A stretch of 64,000 bases of DNA from Aspidapion aeneum (lineage: Eukaryota; Arthropoda; Insecta; Coleoptera; Brentidae): contig OY755048.1 of the NCBI GenBank assembly GCA_963576565.1, positions 4,780,501 to 4,844,500 of the forward strand. Reading direction: 5' to 3'. Positions 1 to 9,104 of this stretch are shown here, one piece after another. Below the pieces are notes generated by a model that was given only the letters and a program-made list of their open reading frames with translations, had not been told where the DNA came from and made no database searches. Numbering within the stretch: position 1 is the stretch's first letter; every line of letters starts with the position of its first letter. The position numbers were made by a program, and so were the translations under genes.

Positions 1-103
1 TATTGTGTAGTATCATCGGAAACGCAAAGATATATAAAAAATTTTGAAATCGGAGCAACTTTTTTTTTATCGAAAAAATTAGGATCACTATAGCTTACAC
101 TAC
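1..103 (+). repeat. Representative type I monomer
   Basis: Type I monomers start after an actaa tail, read catcGg near base 17, then caac followed by nine T and atcg, and end with gatcacc, gatcact or gggtcacc and the tail actac. They lack TTCGAA because an extra at precedes cg. This copy is also the third monomer of the A unit, with aaaaaatttt in place of A5T5 and gatcactatagc near its end. Confidence 0.93.
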
Positions 104-206
104 TATTGTGTAGTATCATCTGAAACGCAAAGATATATAAAAATTTTTGAAATCGGAGCAATTTTTTTTTTTTCGAAAAAATTAGGATAACCATAACTTA
201 CACTAC
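104..206 (+). repeat. Representative type III monomer
   Basis: Type III monomers follow an actac tail and read catcTg, caat with a T run running straight into cg, then gataaccataac and the tail actac. They dominate module A and the 7.2-7.7 kb part of module B. Within this copy A5T5 lies at 139-148, the T run at 162-173 and the A6 run at 176-181. The T6-CG-A6 block is a perfect palindrome. Confidence 0.93.
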
Positions 207-1127
207 TATTGTGTAGTATCATCTGAAACGCAAAGATATATAAAAATTTTTGAAATCGGAGCAATTTTTTTTTTTTTCGAAAAAATTAGGATAACCATAG
301 CTTACACTAATATTGTGTAGTATCATCTGAAACGCAAAGATATATAAAAAATTTTGAAATCGGAGCAATTTTTTTTTTTCGAAAAAATTAGTATAACCAT
401 AACTTACACTACTATTGTGTAGTATCATCTGAAACGCAAAGATATATAAAAATTTTTGAAATCGGAGCAATTTTTTTTTTCGAAAAAATTAGGATATCCA
501 TAGCTTACACTAATATTGTGTAGTATCATCGGAAACGCAAAGATATATAAAAATTTTTGAAATCGGAGCAACTTTTTTTTTATCGAAAAAATTAGGATCA
601 CCATAACTTACACTACTATTGTGTAGTATCATCTGAAACGCAAAGATATATAAAAAATTTTGAAATCGGAGCAATTTTTTTTTTCGAAAAAATTAGGATA
701 ACCATAACTTACACTACTATTGTGTAGTATCATCTGAAACGCAAAGATATATAAAAATTTTTGAAATCGGAGCAATTTTTTTTTTTTCGAAAAAATTAGG
801 ATAACCATAACTTACACTACTATTGTGTAGTATCATCTGAAACGCAAAGATATATAAAAATTTTTGAAATCGGAGCAATTTTTTTTTTATCGAAAAAATT
901 AGGGTCACCATAGCTTACACTAATATTGTGTAGTATCATCGGAAACGCAAAGATATATAAAAATTTTTGAAATCGGAGCAACTTTTTTTTTATCGAAAAA
1001 ATTAGGATCACCATAACTTACACTACTATTGTGTAGTATCATCTGAAACGCAAAGATATATAAAAATTTTTGAAATCGGAGCAATTTTTTTTTTCGAAAA
1101 AATTAGGATAACCATAGCTTACACTAA

Positions 1128-2457
1128 TATTGTGTAGTATCATCGGAAACGCAAAGATATATAAATATTTTTGAAATCGGAGAAATTTTTTTTTTATCGA
1201 AAAAATTAGGATCACCATAACTTACACTACTATTGTGTAGTATCATCTGAAACGCAAAGTACATAAAAATTTTTGAAATCGGAGCAATTTTTTTTTTTTC
1301 GAAAAAATTAGGATAACCATAGCTTACACTAATATTGTGTAGTATCATCGGAAACGCAAAGATATATAAAAAATTTTGAAATCGGAGCAACTTTTTTTTT
1401 ATCGAAAAAATTAGGATCACTATAGCTTACACTACTATTGTGTAGTATCATCTGAAACGCAAAGATATATAAAAATTTTTGAAATCGGAGCAATTTTTTT
1501 TTTTTTCGAAAAAATTAGGATAACCATAACTTACACTACTATTGTGTAGTATCATCTGAAACGCAAAGATATATAAAAATTTTTGAAATCGGAGCAATTT
1601 TTTTTTTTTCGAAAAAATTAGGATAACCATAGCTTACACTAATATTGTGTAGTATCATCTGAAACGCAAAGATATATAAAAAATTTTGAAATCGGAGCAA
1701 TTTTTTTTTTTCGAAAAAATTAGGATAACCATAACTTACACTACTATTGTGTAGTATCATCTGAAACGCAAAGATATATAAAAATTTTTGAAATCGGAGC
1801 AATTTTTTTTTTCGAAAAAATTAGGATATCCATAGCTTACACTAATATTGTGTAGTATCATCGGAAACGCAAAGATATATAAAAATTTTTGAAATCGGAG
1901 CAACTTTTTTTTTATCGAAAAAATTAGGATCACCATAACTTACACTACTATTGTGTAGTATCATCTGAAACGCAAAGATATATAAAAAATTTTGAAATCG
2001 GAGCAATTTTTTTTTTCGAAAAAATTAGGATAACCATAACTTACACTACTATTGTGTAGTATCATCTGAAACGCAAAGATATATAAAAAATTTTGAAATC
2101 GGAGCAATTTTTTTTTTTTCGAAAAAATTAGGATAACCATAACTTACACTACTATTGTGTAGTATCATCTGAAACGCAAAGATATATAAAAATTTTTGAA
2201 ATCGGAGCAATTTTTTTTTTCGAAAAAATTAGGATAACCATAGCTTACACTAATATTGTGTAGTATCATCGGAAACGCAAAGATATATAAAAATTTTTGA
2301 AATCGGAGCAACTTTTTTTTTATCGAAAAAATTAGGATCACCATAACTTACACTACTATTGTGTAGTATCATCTGAAACGCAAAGATATATAAAAATTTT
2401 TGAAATCGGAGCAATTTTTTTTTTCGAAAAAATTAGGATAACCATAGCTTACACTAA
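1128..2457 (+). repeat. Module A unit, complete 13-monomer higher-order repeat (1330 bp)
   Basis: Thirteen monomers can be counted, starting near 1128, 1232, 1333, 1437, 1540, 1643, 1747, 1849, 1952, 2051, 2154, 2255 and 2359. Monomer 1 has tataaatatttttg and gagaaattt. Monomer 2 has the variant aaagtacat (g at 1259) in place of aaagatatat. Monomer 7 carries ggatatcc near 1824. The last three monomers have the same variant pattern as the last three of module E (for example 11235-11538). Here the eleventh monomer reads gataacc near 2231, unlike the gggtcacc seen in most A units. Confidence 0.9.
1540..1642 (+). repeat. Representative type II monomer
   Basis: Type II monomers have caat, a T run directly followed by cg, gataaccatagc and the tail actaatattg. 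The tail creates an SspI site (aatatt) at the monomer joint, and catagctt gives an AluI site; both are absent from type III. Type II commonly pairs with type I to make an alternating dimer of about 205 bp in modules B to E. Confidence 0.92.
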
Positions 2458-3788
2458 TATTGTGTAGTATCATCGGAAACGCAAAGATATATAAATATTT
2501 TTGAAATCGGAGAAATTTTTTTTTTATCGAAAAAATTAGGATCACCATAACTTACACTACTATTGTGTAGTATCATCTGAAACGCAAAGTACATAAAAAT
2601 TTTTGAAATCGGAGCAATTTTTTTTTTTTCGAAAAAATTAGGATAACCATAGCTTACACTAATATTGTGTAGTATCATCGGAAACGCAAAGATATATAAA
2701 AAATTTTGAAATCGGAGCAACTTTTTTTTTATCGAAAAAATTAGGATCACTATAGCTTACACTACTATTGTGTAGTATCATCTGAAACGCAAAGATATAT
2801 AAAAATTTTTGAAATCGGAGCAATTTTTTTTTTTTTCGAAAAAATTAGGATAACCATAACTTACACTACTATTGTGTAGTATCATCTGAAACGCAAAGAT
2901 ATATAAAAATTTTTGAAATCTGAGCAATTTTTTTTTTTTCGAAAAAATTAGGATAACCATAGCTTACACTAATATTGTGTAGTATCATCTGAAACGCAAA
3001 GATATATAAAAAATTTTGAAATCGGAGCAATTTTTTTTTTCGAAAAAATTAGGATAACCATAACTTACACTACTATTGTGTAGTATCATCTGAAACGCAA
3101 AGATATATAAAAATTTTTGAAATCGGAGCAATTTTTTTTTTCGAAAAAATTAGGATATCCATAGCTTACACTAATATTGTGTAGTATCATCGGAAACGCA
3201 AAGATATATAAAAATTTTTGAAATCGGAGCAACTTTTTTTTTATCGAAAAAATTAGGATCACCATAACTTACACTACTATTGTGTAGTATCATCTGAAAC
3301 GCAAAGATATATAAAAAATTTTGAAATCGGAGCAATTTTTTTTTTCGAAAAAATTAGGATAACCATAACTTACACTACTATTGTGTAGTATCATCTGAAA
3401 CGCAAAGATATATAAAAATTTTTGAAATCGGAGCAATTTTTTTTTTTTCGAAAAAATTAGGATAACCATAACTTACACTACTATTGTGTAGTATCATCTG
3501 AAACGCAAAGATATATAAAAATTTTTGAAATCGGAGCAATTTTTTTTTTATCGAAAAAATTAGGGTCACCATAGCTTACACTAATATTGTGTAGTATCAT
3601 CGGAAACGCAAAGATATATAAAAATTTTTGAAATCGGAGCAACTTTTTTTTTATCGAAAAAATTAGGATCACCATAACTTACACTACTATTGTGTAGTAT
3701 CATCTGAAACGCAAAGATATATAAAAATTTTTGAAATCGGAGCAATTTTTTTTTTCGAAAAAATTAGGATAACCATAGCTTACACTAA
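2458..3788 (+). repeat. Module A unit, complete 13-monomer higher-order repeat (1331 bp)
   Basis: This is the next tandem copy of the A unit, with gagaaattt in monomer 1, aaagtacat with its g at 2589 and ggatatcc near 3155. A private gaaatctgag change occurs near 2919. The eleventh monomer has gggtcacc near 3564, as in the unit that opens the window. Confidence 0.9.
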
Positions 3789-4814
3789 TATTGTGTAGTA
3801 TCATCGGAAACGCAAAGATATATAAATATTTTTGAAATCGGAGAAATTTTTTTTTTATCGAAAAAATTAGGATCACCATAACTTACACTACTATTGTGTA
3901 GTATCATCTGAAACGCAAAGTACATAAAAATTTTTGAAATCGGAGCAATTTTTTTTTTTTCGAAAAAATTAGGATAACCATAGCTTACACTAATATTGTG
4001 TAGTATCATCGGAAACGCAAAGATATATAAAAAATTTTGAAATCGGAGCAACTTTTTTTTTATCGAAAAAATTAGGATCACTATAGCTTACACTACTATT
4101 GTGTAGTATCATCTGAAACGCAAAGATATATAAAAATTTTTGAAATCGGAGCAATTTTTTTTTTTTTCGAAAAAATTAGGATAACCATAACTTACACTAC
4201 TATTGTGTAGTATCATCTGAAACGCAAAGATATATAAAAATTTTTGAAATCGGAGCAATTTTTTTTTTTTCGAAAAAATTAGGATAACCATAGCTTACAC
4301 TAATATTGTGTAGTATCATCTGAAACGCAAAGATATATAAAAAATTTTGAAATCGGAGCAATTTTTTTTTTTCGAAAAAATTAGGATAACCATAACTTAC
4401 ACTACTATTGTGTAGTATCATCTGAAACGCAAAGATATATAAAAATTTTTGAAATCGGAGCAATTTTTTTTTTCGAAAAAATTAGGATATCCATAGCTTA
4501 CACTAATATTGTGTAGTATCATCGGAAACGCAAAGATATATAAAAATTTTTGAAATCGGAGCAACTTTTTTTTTATCGAAAAAATTAGGATCACCATAAC
4601 TTACACTACTATTGTGTAGTATCATCTGAAACGCAAAGATATATAAAAAATTTTGAAATCGGAGCAATTTTTTTTTTCGAAAAAATTAGGATAACCATAA
4701 CTTACACTACTATTGTGTAGTATCATCTGAAACGCAAAGATATATAAAAATTTTTGAAATCGGAGCAATTTTTTTTTTTTTCGAAAAAATTAGGATAACC
4801 ATAACTTACACTAA
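3789..4814 (+). repeat. Module A, 10-monomer form leading into module B
   Basis: Monomers 1-10 of the A unit are present (aaagtacat g at 3920, ggatatcc near 4485). After monomer 10, whose T run is lengthened near 4768-4781, the tail becomes ataacttacactaa instead of actac. This marks entry into module B. The three monomers that would complete the 13-mer are absent. Confidence 0.87.
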
Positions 4815-7800
4815 TATTGTGTAGTATCATCGGAAACGCAAAGATATATAAAAAATTTTGAAATCGGAGCAACTTTTTTTTTATCGAAAAAATTAGGGTC
4901 ACCATAGCTTACACTACTATTGTGTAGTATCATCGGAAACGCAAAGATATATAAAAATTTTTGAAATCGGAGCAACTTTTTTTTTATCGAAAAAATTAGG
5001 ATCACCATAACTTACACTACTATTGTGTAGTATCATCTGAAACGCAAAGATATATAAAAATTTTTGAAATCGGAGCAATTTTTTTTTTCGAAAAAATTAG
5101 GATAACCATAACTTACACTACTGTGTAGTATCATCTGAAACGCAAAGATATATAAAAAATTTTGAAATCGGAGCAATTTTTTTTTTTCGAAAAAATTAGG
5201 ATAATCATAGCTTACACTAATATTGTGTAGTATCATCGGAAACGCAAAGATATATAAAAATTTTTGAAATCGGAGCAACTTTTTTTTTATCGAAAAAATT
5301 AGGGTCACCATAGCTTACACTACTATTGTGTAGTATCATCGGAAACGCAAAGATATATAAAAATTTTTGAAATCGGAGCAACTTTTTTTTTATCGAAAAA
5401 ATTAGGGTCACCATAGCTTACACTACTATTGTGTAGTATCATCGGAAACGCAGATATATAAAAATTTTTGAAATCGGAGCAATTTTTTTTTTCGAAAAAA
5501 TTAGGATAACCATAGCTTACACTAATATTGTGTAGTATCATCGGAAACGCAAAGATATATAAAAATTTTTGAAATCGGAGCAACTTTTTTTTATCGAAAA
5601 AATTAGGATAACCATAGCTTACACTAATTTTGTGTAGTATCATCGGAAACGCAAAGATATATAAAAATTTTTGAAATCGGAGCAACTTTCTTTTTATCGA
5701 AAAAATTAGGATCACCATAACTTACACTACTATTGTGTAGTATCTGAAACGCAAAGATATATAAAAATTTTTGAAATCGGAGCAATTTTTTTTTTTCGAA
5801 AAAATTAGGATAACCATAGCTTACACTAATATTGTGTAGTATCATCGGAAACGCAAAGATATATAAAAATTTTTGAAATCGGAGCAACTTTTTTTTTATC
5901 GAAAAAATTAGGGTCACCATAGCTTACACTACTATTGTGTAGTATCATCGGAAACGCAAAGATATATAAAAATTTTTGAAATCGGAGCAATTTTTTTTTT
6001 CGAAAAAATTAGGATAACCATAGCTTACACTAATATTGTGTAGTATCATCGGAAACGCAAAGATATATAAAAAATTTTGAAATCGGAGCAACTTTTTTTT
6101 TATCGAAAAAATTAGGATAACCATAGCTTACACTAATTTTGTGTAGTATCATCGGAAACGCAAAGATATATAAAATTTTTTTAAATCGGAGCAACTTTTT
6201 TTTTATCGAAAAAATTAGGATCACTATAGCTTACACTACTATTGTGTAGTATCATCTGAAACGCAAAAATATATAAAAATTTTTGAAATCGGAGCAATTT
6301 TTTTTTTTCGAAATAATTAGGATAACCATAGCTTACACTAATATTGTGTAGTATCATCGGAAACGCAAAGATATATAAAAATTTTTGAAATCGGAGCAAC
6401 TTTCTTTTTATCGAAAAAATTAGGATCACCATAACTTACACTACTATTGTGTAGTATCATCTGAAACGCAAAGATATATAAAAATTTTTGAAATCGGAGC
6501 AATTTTTTTTTTCGAAAAAATTAGGATAACCATAGCTTACACTAATATTGTGTAGTATCATCGGAAACGCAAAGATATATAAAAATTTTTGAAATCGGAG
6601 CAATTTTTTTTTTCGAAAAAATTAGGATAACCATATCTTACACTAATATTGTGTAGTATCATCGGAAACGCAAAGATATATAAAAATTTTTGAAATCGGA
6701 GCAACTTTTTTTTTATCGAAAAAATTAGGATAACCATAGCTTACACTAATTTTGTGTAGTATCATCGGAAACGCAAAGATATATAAAAATTTTTTAAATC
6801 GGAGCAATTTTTTTTTTTCGAAAAAATTAGGATAACCATAGCTTACACTAATATTGTGTAGTATCATCGGAAACGCAAAGATATATAAAAATTTTTGAAA
6901 TCGGAGCAACTTTTTTTTTATCGAAAAAATTAGGATCACTATAGCTTACACTACTATTGTGTAGTATCATCTGAAACGCAAAGATATATAAAAATTTTTG
7001 AAATCGGAGCAATTTTTTTTTTTCGAAAAAATTAGGATAACCATAGCTTACACTAATATTGTGTAGTATCATCGGAAACGCAAAGATATATAAAAATTTT
7101 TGAAATCGGAGCAACTTTTTTTTTATCGAAAAAATTAGGATCACCATAACTTACACTACTATTGTGTAGTATCATCTGAGCAAAGATATATAAAAATTTT
7201 TGAAATCGGAGCAATTTTTTTTTTCGAAAAAATTAGGATCACCATAACTTACACTACTATTGTGTAGTATCATCTGAAACGCAAAGATATATAAAAATTT
7301 TTGAAATCGGAGCAATTTTTTTTTTTTCGAAAAAATTAGGATAACCATAACTTACACTACTATTGTGTAGTATCATCTGAAACGCAAAGATATATAAAAA
7401 TTTTTGAAATCGGAGCAATTTTTTTTTTTCGAAAAAATTAGGATAACCATAACTTACACTACTATTGTGTAGTATCATCTGAAACGCAAAGATATATAAA
7501 AATTTTTGAAATCGGAGCAATTTTTTTTTTTCGAAAAAATTAGGATCACCATAACTTACACTACTATTGTGTAGTATCATCTGAAACGCAAAGATATATA
7601 AAAATTTTTGAAATCGGAGCAATTTTTTTTTTTCGAAAAAATTAGGATAACCATAACTTACACTACTATTGTGTAGTATCATCTGAAACGCAAAGATATA
7701 TAAAAATTTTTGAAATCGGAGCAATTTTTTTTTTCGAAAAAATTAGGATAACCATAGCTTACACTAATATTGTGTAGTATCATCGGAAACGCAAAGATAT

Positions 7801-9104
7801 ATAAAAATTTTTGAAATCGGAGCAATTTTTTTTTTTCGAAAAAATTAGGATAACCATAGCTTACACTAATATTGTGTAGTATCATCGGAAACGCAAAGAT
7901 ATATAAAAATTTTTGAAATAGGAGCAATTTTTTTTTTTCGAAAAAATTAGGATAACCATAGCTTACACTAATATTGTGTAGTAACATCTGAAACGCAAAG
8001 ATATATAAAAATTTTTGAAATCGGAGCAACTTTTTTTTTATCGAAAAAATTAGGATCACCATAACTTACACTACTATTGTGTAGTATCATCTGAAACGCA
8101 AAGATATATAAAAAATTTTGAAATCGGAGCAATTTTTTTTTTTCGAAAAAATTAGGATAACCATAGCTTACACTAATATTGTGTAGTATCATCGGAAACG
8201 CAAAGATATATAAAAAATTTTGAAATCGAAGCAATTTTTTTTTTTTCGAAAAATTAGGATAACCATAGCTTACACTAATATTGTGTAGTATCATCGGAAA
8301 CGCAAAGATATATAAAAATTTTTGAAATCGGAGCAATTTTTTTTTTTTCGAAAAAATTAGGATAACCATAGCTTACACTAATATTGTGTAGTATCATCGG
8401 AAACGCAAAGATATATAAAAATTTTTGAAATCGGAGCAACTTTTTTTTTATCGAAAAAATTAGGATCACCATAACTTACACTACTATTGTGTAGTATCAT
8501 CTGAAACGCAAAGATATATAAAAATTTTTGAAATCGGAGCAATTTTTTTTTTTCGAAAAAATTAGGATAACCATAGCTTACACTAATATTGTGTAGTATC
8601 ATCGGAAACGCAAATATATATAAAAATTTTTGAAATCGGAGCAACTTTTTTTTTATCGAAAAAATTAGGGTCACCATAGCTTACACTACTATTGTGTAGT
8701 ATCATCGGAAACGCAAAGATATATAAAAATTTTTGAAATCGGAGCAATTTTTTTTTTTTTTTCGAAAAAATTAGGATAACCATAGCTTATACTAATATTG
8801 TGTAGTATCATCGGAAACGCAAAGATATATAAAAAATTTTGAAATCGGAACAACTTTTTTTTTATCGAAAAAATTAGGATCACTATAGCTTACACTACTG
8901 TTGTGTAGTATCATCTGAAACGCAAAGATATATAAATTTTTTTGAAATCGGAGCAATTTTTTTTTTTTCGAAAAAATTAGGATAACCATAGCTTACACTA
9001 ATATTGTGTAGTATCATCGGAAACGCAAAGATATATAAAAATTTTTGAAATCGGAGCAACTTTTTTTTTATCGAAAAAATTAGGATCACCATAACTTACA
9101 CTAC
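4815..9104 (+). repeat. Module B, copy 1 (~4.29 kb)
   Basis: Module B is recognised by a series of rare variants in fixed order: loss of tat giving actactgtgtag (5120), gataatc (5212), loss of aaa giving acgcagatat (5449), actaattttgtg (5625), caactttctttttatcg (5686), loss of atc in agtatctgaa (5743), cgaaataatt (6310), ttttttaaatcgg (6790), gaaataggag (7916), gtaacatctg (7981), one A lost in cgaaaaattagg (8257), acgcaaatatata (8610), a T run of 15 (8748), cttatactaat (8787), cggaacaac (8847) and ctactgttgtg (8896). This copy has a private loss of four bases in catctgagcaaag near 7178. Confidence 0.9.

Larger units (their letters stand above)
1..1127 (+). repeat. Module A unit, partial (monomers 3-13)
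   Basis: The window opens at the third monomer of the 13-monomer A unit, so only 11 monomers are present. The EcoRV-type variant ggatatcc lies near 491-498. The eleventh monomer is a hybrid: caat and nine T, then atcg with gggtcacc near 902, followed by an actaa tail. This state matches the unit at 2458-3788 rather than the adjacent one at 1128-2457. Confidence 0.85.

Noticed and set aside
171..181. Rho-independent terminators at each T6-CG-A6 palindrome
   Set aside because: The dyad has no GC-rich stem or loop and recurs in every monomer; it is A/T-tract structure of the satellite.
219..470. Small hydrophobic protein rich in F, Y, I and K
   Set aside because: The composition is what AT-rich satellite gives when translated. 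The methionine comes from catct/catcg in the monomer head or from ggttatcc-type sites, with no promoter or start context that differs from any other monomer.
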